Positions 10,606-18,725 of a DNA stretch of 64,000 nucleotides are shown in pieces; within the stretch, counting starts at the first letter, position 1, and the number at the start of each line of letters is the position of its first letter. This stretch comes from Achromobacter spanius (GTDB lineage Bacteria > Pseudomonadota > Gammaproteobacteria > Burkholderiales > Burkholderiaceae_B), in NCBI RefSeq assembly GCF_003994415.1, contig NZ_CP034689.1, positions 1,240,001 to 1,304,000 on the forward strand, given 5' to 3'. The notes under the pieces were generated by a model. It saw nothing but the letters and a program-made list of their open reading frames with translations, made no database searches and was not told the origin of the DNA. The translations under genes were made by a program, and so were the position numbers.

Positions 10606-11613
10606 ATGTTGCTCACCCTGTTTCTGTTTTTCCTGTCCGCGGCAGTGATTTACTTCGCCTGCGAATTCTTCGTCAACGGCGTTGAATGGGTCGGACACCG
10701 CTTCCACCTGGGCGCCACCGCCACCGGCACGATTCTGGCGGCCTTTGGCACGGCGTTGCCGGAAAGCGCGGTGACTTTCATGGCGGTCGTCTTCGGCGAC
10801 ACCCCTGAACAGAAAGACATCGGCGTCGGCGCGGCCATGGGCGGCCCGCTGGTATTGGCCACCCTGGCCTACGCGGTGGTGGGTATTGCCCTGTGGCGCG
10901 CACGCCGCGGCGGCCAGCCGGAAAAAGCCAACTGTATTAACGCGGACCAACGCCGGTTGGCCCGCGACCAGGCCTGGTTCATGGGCATCTTCCTCTTCAA
11001 GGTGGGGCTGGGTCTGCTGGCCTTTGCGTGGAAGCCCTGGCTGGGCATCCTGTTTCTGGCCACTTACGGCATGTACGTCTGGCGCGAACTCAGCCATGAC
11101 GAGGCGCGCGCCGACTGCGAAGACCTGGAGCCGCTCAAGCTGCGGCCCAGCGACACCGACCCGTCCATGTTCTGGGCCGCCACGCAAACCATCCTGGCGC
11201 TGGTCGTGATTGCCGGCGCCTCGCACGTGTTCGTGAACCAGATCGAGCTGCTGGGCATCGCCATGGGTGCGTCGCCACACGTGGCCGCCTTGCTGCTGGC
11301 GCCGGTCGCCACGGAGCTGCCCGAAATCATGAATGCGCTGATCTGGGTGCGCCAGGGCAAGGAACGCCTGGCGCTGGGCAATATCTCGGGCGCGATGATG
11401 ATCCAGGCGACCATTCCCAGCTCATTGGGGATCTTCATGACGCCCTGGTTGCTGGATGCGCCGCTGCTGGCGGCCGGCCTGTTCACCATGTTGTCGATCG
11501 GTCTGCTGTGGCTGCGTTTCCGCCGCTCGGTGATGACGGTGCCCGCGTTGTCGGCGGTGGGCGGTTTCTATGCCTTGTTCGCGACCTATTTGGTGTGGCA
11601 CTTCTACGCCTGA
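10606..11613 (+). CDS. CaCA-family cation exchanger under Mn2+ riboswitch control
   Basis: A 335-residue membrane protein of the Ca2+:cation antiporter family. It has the two inverted alpha-repeats: GATATGTILAAFGTALPESAVTF-type sequence near residues 35-60 and GASPHVAALLLAPVATELPEIMNAL near 220-245. The acidic residue in each (PES, PEI) is the cation ligand. About ten hydrophobic segments are present. Because a yybP-ykoY riboswitch precedes it, Mn2+ export is the most likely role, although Ca2+ is also possible. The gene ends just before a strong terminator, so it is a single-gene transcript. Confidence 0.88.
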   Translation: MLLTLFLFFLSAAVIYFACEFFVNGVEWVGHRFHLGATATGTILAAFGTALPESAVTFMAVVFGDTPEQKDIGVGAAMGGPLVLATLAYAVVGIALWRARRGGQPEKANCINADQRRLARDQAWFMGIFLFKVGLGLLAFAWKPWLGILFLATYGMYVWRELSHDEARADCEDLEPLKLRPSDTDPSMFWAATQTILALVVIAGASHVFVNQIELLGIAMGASPHVAALLLAPVATELPEIMNALIWVRQGKERLALGNISGAMMIQATIPSSLGIFMTPWLLDAPLLAAGLFTMLSIGLLWLRFRRSVMTVPALSAVGGFYALFATYLVWHFYA

Positions 11614-11633
11614 CGCGGGAACGGAAAGACGGA

Positions 11634-11678
11634 AAAGCGGCGCAAGGCTGACACGCTTTGCGCCGCTTTATCTTTTTT
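11634..11678 (+). terminator. Rho-independent terminator after CaCA exchanger
   Basis: A near-perfect stem AAAGCGGCGCAA / TTGCGCCGCTTT with a short loop is followed by ATCTTTTTT. It separates the exchanger transcript from the Mg2+ unit downstream. Confidence 0.9.
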
Positions 11679-11708
11679 GCGCCGTTGTGACGTTAAACCG
11701 CAAAAACC

Positions 11709-11737
11709 TTGTCCATCAGTGGAAACCCGCGTAAAAT
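11709..11737 (+). promoter_or_regulatory. Predicted sigma-70 promoter of the mgt unit
   Basis: TTGTCC (11709-11714) and TAAAAT (11732-11737) have ideal 17-base spacing. The predicted start near 11744 is about 12 bases before a consensus AGGAG that serves a short leader ORF. Confidence 0.65.
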
Positions 11738-11768
11738 CCGTCCGTTATCCATCTCAGGAGCAGTCTTC

Positions 11769-11822
11769 GTGAATACCGATTCCGGCGAAAGTAGTCGATC
11801 TTGCATCGACATCGCTGTCTGA
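11769..11822 (+). CDS. Short leader ORF 1 (17 codons) of the mgt unit
   Basis: A GTG-initiated ORF encoding NTDSGESSRSCIDIAV after the first residue. AGGAG at 11756-11760 stands 8 bases before the GTG, and a strong promoter lies just upstream, so translation is likely. It is rich in Ser, Asp and Glu, and contains codons that are uncommon in this GC-rich genome (AGT AGT CGA TCT). It is followed by about 250 bases of structured untranslated RNA, including a CCCGG/CCGGG hairpin at about 11898-11930, before the next gene. A regulatory leader peptide is an inference from position and size. Confidence 0.5.
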   Translation: MNTDSGESSRSCIDIAV

Positions 11823-12072
11823 CAGGAAACACGCAGAGCTCCATCTGCCGCATCCTGTCATACAGGTTGCGGCGTATCCCAAGCCCTGGGCTTCTACCCG
11901 GGCAATAGCGCAGGCCTTCGGCTTGCCGGGAAATTCCCCAACATAAACCGCCAGAACCGCCGCTAGTCGCAGCGTCAGCGTTCGTGCACGTCTTTTGTGC
12001 ACGTTGCCATGCGCCGCGTCCGGCTGCTCGCGTACTCGCGATACCGCTCCCCATCTTGCAATGGAGGTCGTT
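11823..12072 (+). promoter_or_regulatory. Untranslated leader between leader ORF 1 and the ACT-like gene
   Basis: About 250 bases without a convincing gene. It contains the hairpin CCCGGGCAA...TTGCCGGG (about 11898-11930) and a GTGCACG...TTTTGTGCACG inverted pair near 11984-12003. It likely acts as a 5' leader RNA. I see no match to a named riboswitch class. Confidence 0.4.
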
Positions 12073-12411
12073 ATGCGTTTCTTCGACTTGTTCCTACGCC
12101 GCGCTGGCGTAGACCGTGCCACCGCCCTGAGCCGCCGTCGCGGCACGTCGCGTTTGACGGTCATTTGTCCGCGCGACGAATTGGGCGCCTTGCGCAAGCA
12201 GATCTGCCTGGACTTCAGCGCCGCCGGCCTGGACGTCTCGCAAGTGCAGGTCGACCAAGGCCGCGACCCGAACATGGCGTCAGCTTGCATCACCGTCAAT
12301 TGCCCGCCCGAACTGCGTGCTGAATTGATGTCGCAAGCGCGCCGTCTCAGCGCCAACCCTGCCGTTCGCCACGTGCATTTCGGCGCGCAAGCCGCCGCGA
12401 TGGCCGCTTGA
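12073..12411 (+). CDS. Small ACT-like protein resembling the MgtC C-terminal domain
   Basis: A 112-residue soluble protein. After a basic N-terminus (MRFFDLFLRRAGVDR), it shows a beta-alpha-beta-beta-alpha-beta pattern: SRLTVICP, a helix, VSQVQVDQGRD, ASACITVNCP, a helix, and VRHVHFG. This is the pattern of an ACT-like domain, as in the C-terminal half of MgtC. The membrane half of MgtC is absent. The ATG has a good GGAGG five bases upstream. It lies in the leader region of mgtA, so a role in Mg2+ homeostasis is inferred from context. The homology call is from pattern only. Confidence 0.55.
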   Translation: MRFFDLFLRRAGVDRATALSRRRGTSRLTVICPRDELGALRKQICLDFSAAGLDVSQVQVDQGRDPNMASACITVNCPPELRAELMSQARRLSANPAVRHVHFGAQAAAMAA

Positions 12412-12437
12412 ACGGCACCCGTTCCACAGGAGAGATC

Positions 12438-12503
12438 ATGCCTAGTGCCTTAGACCCCGACCCTCGATTGCGCCCTGTGTGTGGCGCCGGCATGACTGTC
12501 TGA
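12438..12503 (+). CDS. MgtL-like leader peptide (21 residues) upstream of mgtA
   Basis: An ATG-initiated ORF with consensus AGGAG five bases upstream. The peptide begins MPSALDPDPRLRPV and ends AGMTV. The DPDPRLRP core resembles enterobacterial MgtL, whose EPDP and arginine-rich sequence destabilises the translating ribosome when Mg2+ is low and thereby controls mgtA readthrough. The codons TTA, CGA and TTG, uncommon in this genome, surround the core. It ends about 340 bases before mgtA. Function is inferred from sequence likeness and position. Confidence 0.6.
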   Translation: MPSALDPDPRLRPVCGAGMTV

Positions 12504-12840
12504 CCTGTCTTCTCTTCTGAGCCGACCGGCCGGACAGCATCCCGGTTCTGGCGGACTCCGCAGCAATGAATCCCCGGCCAAGGCCCCGTCTTTGACGACG
12601 GACGCGTCCCAGGCGCCGGTCTCGATTCCTAGCTAGCTCCTTTCCGTTTTCCGCACTCCGGCGCGACTTCACCGCGATCCGGACACCGGCAACGTTGCCC
12701 CGGTGCCTGCGCACGCCCATCAGGGGCGGCTTGACGGCTTTCAGCGTGAAAGTCGCGGCCCGTCGCTGTCCGCGTGCCTGGCCCAGGGTGGGCGCGCCCG
12801 TGTCTCCGACAAGAAATCAAACAAGAACCGGAGCACTCCG
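12504..12840 (+). promoter_or_regulatory. Long structured mgtA leader RNA
   Basis: About 340 bases between the leader peptide and the mgtA start. It is pyrimidine-rich at first (CCTGTCTTCTCTTCTGAGCC), then contains GC-rich inverted segments such as GACCGGCCGG near 12520 and CCGGCAACGTTGCCCCGG near 12683-12700. No terminator with a U-tract is visible, which would fit Rho-dependent control as in the Salmonella mgtA leader. This is inference. Confidence 0.4.
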
Positions 12841-15645
12841 ATGTTTTTCTTTCTGAAGTCTTTTTTTTCGTCCGCCGCGAGCCGGCGGCGCGCAAGCCGG
12901 CATTTCCGGCGCACTCCCATTCTTGAACAGGGCAGCCAAAACGGCGCCGTGTCGACGCCGTCCGAGGCCTCGCGGCAGGCCAACCGCCAGATGCTGGAAC
13001 GGTCAAGCATGGGGCTGGATGCCTTGTTCTCACTTTTGGCCAGCGGCCGGGGCGGCCTGTCGGAAGCTCAGGCGCAAGCGGCGCGCGAACGACACGGCGC
13101 CAACGAGGTCGACCACGAAAAGCCGCTTTCCTGGGTTTCCCATCTGTGGCTGTCCTATCGCAACCCTTTCAATCTGCTGCTGACCGCATTGGCCGGTCTG
13201 TCGTGGCTGACCGATGTGCGCATGGCCGAGCCTGACGACAAATCGTGGACGGCGGTGGCAATCATCGGGTCGATGGTGGTCATTTCCACCGTGCTGCGTT
13301 TTGCTCAGGAATTACGGTCTAACCGCGCGGCCGAAGCGCTGAAAGCCATGGTGCAGAACACCGCCACCGTGCTGCGCGTGAACGCCGAGGCGCCGGCCGC
13401 CGGCAACGGTCGGCGATTGTTTGGCGCGCCCTTGCACGACTCCGGCTCGCACCAGATGGAAGTGCCGCTGGCCGAGCTGGTGCCGGGCGATGTGGTGCTG
13501 CTGTCCGCGGGTGACATGATTCCCGCCGACTGCCGGATCCTGAATGCCAAAGACCTGTTCGTTGCCCAAGCGGCGTTGACGGGCGAATCGCTACCGGTTG
13601 AAAAGCATGCCGTCCAGCGCGTAGAAACCCAGAACGCGCTTGAACTGGAAAACATGGCGTTCATGGGCACCAACGTGGTCAGCGGTTCGGGCAGCGCCTT
13701 GGTCATCGCCACGGGCGCCAATACCTATTTCGGCCAGTTGGCCGGCCGGGTGACGCAAGCCAGCCGCGCGCCGACCCAGTTTCAGCAGGGCATCAACCGT
13801 GTCAGTTGGGTGCTGATCCGCTTCATGCTGGTGATGGCGCCCATCGTCTTGCTCATCAACGGCTTCACCAAGGGAGATTGGCTGGAGGCGCTGCTGTTCG
13901 CGCTGGCCATTGCCGTGGGCTTGACGCCTGAAATGCTGCCGATGATTGTCACAGCCACGCTGGCCAAGGGCGCCTTGCGCATGTCGCGCCGTAAAGTCGT
14001 GGTCAAGCGGCTGGACGCCATCCAGAACCTGGGCGCAATGAACGTGCTGTGTACCGACAAGACCGGCACGCTGACGCAAGACCGCATCGTGCTGGAACGG
14101 CATACCGACGTCTATGGATCCAGCAGCGACGACGTATTGGCCTATGCCTATCTGAATAGCTACTACCAGACCGGCCTGAAGAATCTGCTGGACGTGGCGG
14201 TGCTGCAGCACGCGGAGCTCAAGCGCAGCCTGAACCTGGCGGCCAGGTACCGCAAAGTGGATGAAATTCCTTTCGACTTTTCGCGTCGCCGGATGTCGGT
14301 CGTGGTCAATGAAACCGAGAACGGCCGTGATCATCACGAACTGATCTGCAAGGGCGCGCTGGAAGAAATGCTGCTGGCCTGCACGCGGCTGCGCGTGGGC
14401 GACGCGGTGCTCCCGTTGACGGATGCGCGGCGCGCGGATATCCGGCGGGTGACGGCTGAGCTTAATCGCGACGGCCTGCGGGTGATCGCGGTGGGCGTCA
14501 AGGAGATGCCGCCTACGCAGTTGACCTATGGCGTGGCCGACGAATCCGACTTGGTGCTGGTGGGCTACATGGCCTTCCTGGATCCGCCAAAAGAATCGAC
14601 CGGTCCGGCCCTGGCTGCGCTGAAGGCATCTGGCATCGAGGTCAAGGTGCTGACGGGAGACGCGGAACTGGTTACGCAGAAGGTCTGCCGCGAAGTCGGT
14701 TTCGACGTGCGCCGCGTCTATCTGGGCGCGGACATCGAGGCCATGGACGATGCGCAACTGGCCGTGGCCGTGCGTGAAGCCAATGTCTTCGCCCGGCTGA
14801 CGCCCGCGCACAAAGAGCGCATTGTGCGCAGCCTGCGCGCGCAGGGCGACACGGTGGGCTTCATGGGCGACGGCATCAACGACGCGCCGGCCCTGCGCGC
14901 CGCCGACGTGGGCATTTCGGTGGATACGGCGGTGGATATCTCGAAGGAAGCCGCCGACATCATCTTGCTGGAAAAGAGCCTGATGGTGCTGGAGGACGGC
15001 GTGATCGAAGGCCGCAAGACCTTCTGCAATATGCTCAAGTACCTGAAGATGACGGCCAGCTCGAACTTCGGCAATGTGTTCTCGGTCTTGGTGGCCAGCG
15101 CCTTCCTGCCGTTCCTGCCGATGTTGCCCATCCATCTGTTGCTACAAAACCTGATGTACGACATTTCGCAAACTGCAATTCCGTTCGACAACGTCGACGA
15201 GGAACTGCTGAAGAAGCCACAGCAATGGGACGCGGACGGCCTGGGGCGCTTCATGGTGTTCTTTGGCCCGATCAGCTCGCTGTTCGACATCGCCATGTTC
15301 GCCATCATGTGGTTTGTGTTCCAGGCCAACGCGCCCGAGCATCAAACCTTGTTCCAGTCGGGCTGGTTCGTGGAAGGCCTGCTGTCGCAAACGCTGATCG
15401 TGCACATGATCCGCACACGCCGGATTCCCTTCCTGCAAAGCCGCGCGGCCTGGCCGCTGCTGGGCATGACGGCGATGGTGGTGGTGCTGGGCCTTGCGCT
15501 ACCGTTCTCGCCTTTGGCTGAGTACTTCCAGTTGCAGGCCTTGCCGTGGGCGTACTTCCCTTGGCTGGTGGGGGTGTTGCTGAGCTATTGCGTGCTGACG
15601 CAGTTGCTCAAGGGTATCTGGGTACGCCGCTACGGCTGGCAATAA
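12841..15645 (+). CDS. mgtA: Magnesium-translocating P-type ATPase MgtA
   Basis: A 934-residue P3B-type ATPase that imports Mg2+ (E. coli MgtA is 898 residues). Visible in order: the TGES actuator motif (AALTGESLPVEK), the membrane motif VGLTPEMLPMIVTATLAKGA characteristic of MgtA/MgtB, the phosphorylation site CTDKTGTLTQD, the KGALEEML nucleotide-binding region, and the hinge GDGINDAPALRAADVGISVDTAVDISKEAADIILLEK. The ATG at 12841 (MFFFLKSFF) with GGAG upstream is chosen over an in-frame ATG at 12703, because the basic N-terminus then matches the family and the leader remains untranslated. It is preceded by the leader-peptide region and followed after 62 bases by a porin. Confidence 0.96.
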   Translation: MFFFLKSFFSSAASRRRASRHFRRTPILEQGSQNGAVSTPSEASRQANRQMLERSSMGLDALFSLLASGRGGLSEAQAQAARERHGANEVDHEKPLSWVSHLWLSYRNPFNLLLTALAGLSWLTDVRMAEPDDKSWTAVAIIGSMVVISTVLRFAQELRSNRAAEALKAMVQNTATVLRVNAEAPAAGNGRRLFGAPLHDSGSHQMEVPLAELVPGDVVLLSAGDMIPADCRILNAKDLFVAQAALTGESLPVEKHAVQRVETQNALELENMAFMGTNVVSGSGSALVIATGANTYFGQLAGRVTQASRAPTQFQQGINRVSWVLIRFMLVMAPIVLLINGFTKGDWLEALLFALAIAVGLTPEMLPMIVTATLAKGALRMSRRKVVVKRLDAIQNLGAMNVLCTDKTGTLTQDRIVLERHTDVYGSSSDDVLAYAYLNSYYQTGLKNLLDVAVLQHAELKRSLNLAARYRKVDEIPFDFSRRRMSVVVNETENGRDHHELICKGALEEMLLACTRLRVGDAVLPLTDARRADIRRVTAELNRDGLRVIAVGVKEMPPTQLTYGVADESDLVLVGYMAFLDPPKESTGPALAALKASGIEVKVLTGDAELVTQKVCREVGFDVRRVYLGADIEAMDDAQLAVAVREANVFARLTPAHKERIVRSLRAQGDTVGFMGDGINDAPALRAADVGISVDTAVDISKEAADIILLEKSLMVLEDGVIEGRKTFCNMLKYLKMTASSNFGNVFSVLVASAFLPFLPMLPIHLLLQNLMYDISQTAIPFDNVDEELLKKPQQWDADGLGRFMVFFGPISSLFDIAMFAIMWFVFQANAPEHQTLFQSGWFVEGLLSQTLIVHMIRTRRIPFLQSRAAWPLLGMTAMVVVLGLALPFSPLAEYFQLQALPWAYFPWLVGVLLSYCVLTQLLKGIWVRRYGWQ

Positions 15646-15707
15646 GACCGCGATAGGGTCACATCTGACAGGGCGGGCGCGGGTGTCCGCCCTGATAGGA
15701 GAAGAGC

Positions 15708-16814
15708 ATGAAAAAAGCATTTTGCACCGCGCTCATGGCGGGCCTGAGCATGCCGCCGGCGCTGGTCGCCGCGGCGGCGGTCGAAGACATTGGTCTGCAG
15801 TTGTACGGCGTGGTTGACGCCGGCGTGACGGTAACCCGCGTATCCGGCCAAGGCAGCCAGGCCAGCGTCTTGAATGGGGGGCTGACGGATTCGCTGTGGG
15901 GCCTGTCGGGCACCGAAGATCTGGGCGGCGGCTGGCGTACTCGCTTTCGCCTGGAAAGCGGCTTCGATCCGTCCAGCGGCAAGGCGGAAGATGATGGCCG
16001 CCTGTTCAACTACGCGGCCTGGGTGGGCGCGGGCAGCGACCGCTACGGCGAGGTCCGCATCGGGCGCCAACACACCATCGGCCAGATCTATGGTTCAGCC
16101 TTGGAGATCGCCTCGTGGAAGGACATGGGCATGGGCGCCACGTTCAAGGCCTCGGACAACTTCCAGTTCAGCAATATGGTGAACGTTACGTCGGCGGACT
16201 GGAACGGTTTTCAAATCGGCGTCGGCTATTCCTTTGATGCCAACGACCAGAATCGTTTTCGGACCCAGCAGAACCCACGCGCCGCCAGCGCCGGCTTGAA
16301 GTTCGAAAGCGGCCCGCTGCTGGCCGTGGCCACCTGGGACCAGTTGCAACTGGCGGATTCCCCGGCAGGCAGTGGCAAGCGGCCCCGTGCCGTGCAATTG
16401 GGCGCGGCAGTCGACTTTGACGTGTTCAAGGTCTCGTTGGCCTGGTCGCGTCAGAAAAATGGCTATGTGGGCCTGAACGGGGGTGACCCCGACATGCCGG
16501 GCCAGGGGCTGGGTCCGGCCCCGTTTGTGCAGGGCGGGGCCATCAATGCCTGGCTGCTGGGCGCCAGCGTGCCCGTCGGCCCCGGCGCCGTGCTGGTGCA
16601 GTGGTCGATGGCGCGGCCCGACTGGCAATGGGACAACGGCATGACGGCGCGCAAGGCGCAGGTGGCGACCTTGGGCTATACCTATGCCCTGTCCGCGCGC
16701 ACGACGCTCTACGGCTTTGCCGGCTATGAGTCCCACTACACGCTGGATACGCAGTTTGACCCCGCCCATTCCCACACCACGCGCGTCGGAGCGGGCGTTT
16801 CGCATCACTTCTGA
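15708..16814 (+). CDS. Gram-negative porin
   Basis: A 368-residue trimeric-type outer-membrane porin. It has a signal peptide (MKKAFCTALMAGLSMPPALVAAAA), an early porin strand LQLYGVVDAGVTVTRV, the DSLWGLSGTEDLGGGWRTRFRLESGF segment, the GEVRIGRQH turn and a C-terminal phenylalanine (VGAGVSHHF) as needed for BAM recognition. The ribosome site is TAGGAGAAG just upstream. A CAGGGCGG/CCGCCCTG stem (15669-15696) without a U-tract lies between it and mgtA, so co-transcription with mgtA is possible. Confidence 0.93.
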   Translation: MKKAFCTALMAGLSMPPALVAAAAVEDIGLQLYGVVDAGVTVTRVSGQGSQASVLNGGLTDSLWGLSGTEDLGGGWRTRFRLESGFDPSSGKAEDDGRLFNYAAWVGAGSDRYGEVRIGRQHTIGQIYGSALEIASWKDMGMGATFKASDNFQFSNMVNVTSADWNGFQIGVGYSFDANDQNRFRTQQNPRAASAGLKFESGPLLAVATWDQLQLADSPAGSGKRPRAVQLGAAVDFDVFKVSLAWSRQKNGYVGLNGGDPDMPGQGLGPAPFVQGGAINAWLLGASVPVGPGAVLVQWSMARPDWQWDNGMTARKAQVATLGYTYALSARTTLYGFAGYESHYTLDTQFDPAHSHTTRVGAGVSHHF

Positions 16815-16921
16815 TCTTGCCGGCCCACCGGACCACGGGCCGGCGCGGTCTACTACAATTAGCGCACGGGTTGGCGCAAGTTGCCGCCTTTGTCTTCCCC
16901 GGTGTCTTTCGGATGGCCCGC

Positions 16922-17785
16922 ATGGATAGTCTTGAATGGCTCATACCCTGGGAGTTCTCTCCCACGCTGGTCGCTTCCTTCGTGGTGGCGATCGTGCTGT
17001 TCGTGCGTGGCCAGCGTGTGCACCATGTGACCGGGGCGCGCCGCTTCCTGTTCTGGGCCGGGCTGGTGCTGTTGTATCTATCGCTGCACACCCGGGTGGA
17101 TTACTACGCCGAGCGGATGTTCTTCATCCATCGCATCCAGCATCTGGTGCTGCACCACCTGGGCCCGCTGCTGGTGATGGCGGCCTTTCCGGGGCAAGTC
17201 ATGCGCGCCGGCCTGCCGATGGCCTGGCGCATCCGTCTGCGTGATTTCCTGCGCACGCGCAGTGGTCGGGTCACGGTGGCGGTGCTGACCAACAAAATCT
17301 TCGTTCCGGCGCTGTTCGTCTTCCTGGTGCTGATCTGGCTGATTCCGTCGGTGCAGTTCTATTCCATGCTGGACTGGCGGCTGTATCGCCTGATGAACTG
17401 GTCAGTCGTGATCAGTGGCTTCATGTACTGGAACCTGATCCTGGACCGCCGGCCCGCGCCGCCCGCGGCCATGACGCCGGGCGGACGTGTCATCTCCCCC
17501 GTGCTGACCATGCTGCCGCAAATGGTGGCGGGCGCGGTCATCGCCTTTACCGAAAGCGATATCTATCCCTTGTTTGAACTGTGCGGGCGAGCCATTGCGA
17601 TGTCGGCCCAAACCGACCAGACCATAGGCGGCTTGACGATGTGGATTCCCGCCGCGCTGGTCGAGGTGATTGGCTTGATGGTGGCGCTGGGCACGTTGAT
17701 GCGCCTGTCCGCCAAGGGGCGGCTGCGCAAGGTGGACCGCGATGCGCGGGCCCGGGCCAAGGCGCGGGCGGCGCTATCGGGCTAG
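16922..17785 (+). CDS. CtaG/Caa3-type cytochrome oxidase assembly-like membrane protein
   Basis: A roughly 287-residue polytopic protein with seven hydrophobic segments, resembling the caa3 oxidase assembly factor CtaG family (not the Cox11-type CtaG). Its histidine-rich signature HRIQHLVLHHLGPLL lies near residue 68, and PQMVAGAVIAFTESDIYPLFE is a conserved loop. Starts at 16922 (MDSLEWLIPWEF), 16913 or 16817 are possible. None has a strong ribosome site, so the first that gives a family-like N-terminus was taken. Role in copper delivery to a terminal oxidase is inferred from the family. Confidence 0.8.
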   Translation: MDSLEWLIPWEFSPTLVASFVVAIVLFVRGQRVHHVTGARRFLFWAGLVLLYLSLHTRVDYYAERMFFIHRIQHLVLHHLGPLLVMAAFPGQVMRAGLPMAWRIRLRDFLRTRSGRVTVAVLTNKIFVPALFVFLVLIWLIPSVQFYSMLDWRLYRLMNWSVVISGFMYWNLILDRRPAPPAAMTPGGRVISPVLTMLPQMVAGAVIAFTESDIYPLFELCGRAIAMSAQTDQTIGGLTMWIPAALVEVIGLMVALGTLMRLSAKGRLRKVDRDARARAKARAALSG

Positions 17786-17816
17786 CGCGGGTTCGGACTC
17801 GGGTTCAGGCTTGGGC

Positions 17817-18668
17817 TTATTCCGGCACCAGGCCGTGGTATTTCTTGCCCAGCGCCACAGTGGCCTGGAACATGCCCGCCTTGTTGCCGCAGTCATAGCG
17901 CACACCTTCGAAACGGTGCGCGTAGACAGCGCGTTCGCGCATCATCGAGGCAATGCCGTCGGTCAACTGAATTTCATTGCCCGCGCCCATTTTGGTTGAG
18001 CGCAGATGGTCGAAGATGGCGGCTTCCAGCACGTAGCGGCCCACGACGGCAAGCGTCGAGGGCGCGACGTCGGGTTCGGGCTTTTCAACAATATGCGTGA
18101 CGCGCTCGGTGCGGGGGTCCAGATGGGTTTCGCCGGCACGAGTTGCCACGATGCCGTACTTGCGCGTATCGGCGCGTGGCACGTCCTGCACGCCCAGCAC
18201 ACTGGCGTTCTGCGCAACGGCAACATCCACCAACTGCTTCATGGCGGGCGTGTCGGCGTCGATCAGGTCATCGGCCAGCAACACGGCAAAGGGCTCGTCG
18301 CCCACGGCGGGGGCGGCCGACAGCACGGCGTGGCCCAAGCCCAACGGGGCGGACTGGCGAATATAGAGACAATTCACATGCGCGGGTAGAATGCCCCGCA
18401 CCATGGCCAAGAGCTCGTGTTTGGCCTTGCTTTCCAGGTCGGACTCAAGCTCGGGGGCGGAGTCGAAGTGGTCTTCGATGGCGCGCTTGTTGCGGCCGGT
18501 CACAAAAATCAGGTCAGTGATGCCGGCGGCCACGGCCTCTTCGACGGCATATTGAATCAATGGCTTATCGACCACGGGCAGCATTTCCTTGGGCATCGCC
18601 TTGGTGGCGGGCAGGAAGCGTGTGCCCATGCCGGCAACGGGAAAAACGGCTTTACGGACGGGACGCAT
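17817..18668 (-). CDS. galU: UTP-glucose-1-phosphate uridylyltransferase
   Basis: GalU (283 residues) makes UDP-glucose for LPS core, exopolysaccharide and trehalose routes. The nucleotide-binding start KAVFPVAGMGTRFLPATKAMPKEMLPVVDKPLIQYAVEEA is diagnostic. LADDLID, HIVEKP and GRYVLEAAIFDHL follow. The ATG at 18668 has GAGG seven bases upstream; an in-frame ATG at 18710 is less likely. It diverges from the bepA-like gene with a 57-base shared upstream region. Confidence 0.96.
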   Translation of the reverse strand: MRPVRKAVFPVAGMGTRFLPATKAMPKEMLPVVDKPLIQYAVEEAVAAGITDLIFVTGRNKRAIEDHFDSAPELESDLESKAKHELLAMVRGILPAHVNCLYIRQSAPLGLGHAVLSAAPAVGDEPFAVLLADDLIDADTPAMKQLVDVAVAQNASVLGVQDVPRADTRKYGIVATRAGETHLDPRTERVTHIVEKPEPDVAPSTLAVVGRYVLEAAIFDHLRSTKMGAGNEIQLTDGIASMMRERAVYAHRFEGVRYDCGNKAGMFQATVALGKKYHGLVPE

Positions 18669-18725
18669 TGAGACCTCGTTGGGAGTATCGATGAAACATT
18701 TTAAGCTCATCGCTATCATAGGCTT

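Noticed and set aside
13591..15135. A 514-codon open frame antisense to mgtA
   Set aside because: His/Gln/Ala-rich shadow of a GC-rich coding strand; no domain resemblance and no ribosome site.
15669..15696. Terminator between mgtA and the porin
   Set aside because: An 8-bp stem exists but has no T-tract and is followed directly by the porin ribosome site.
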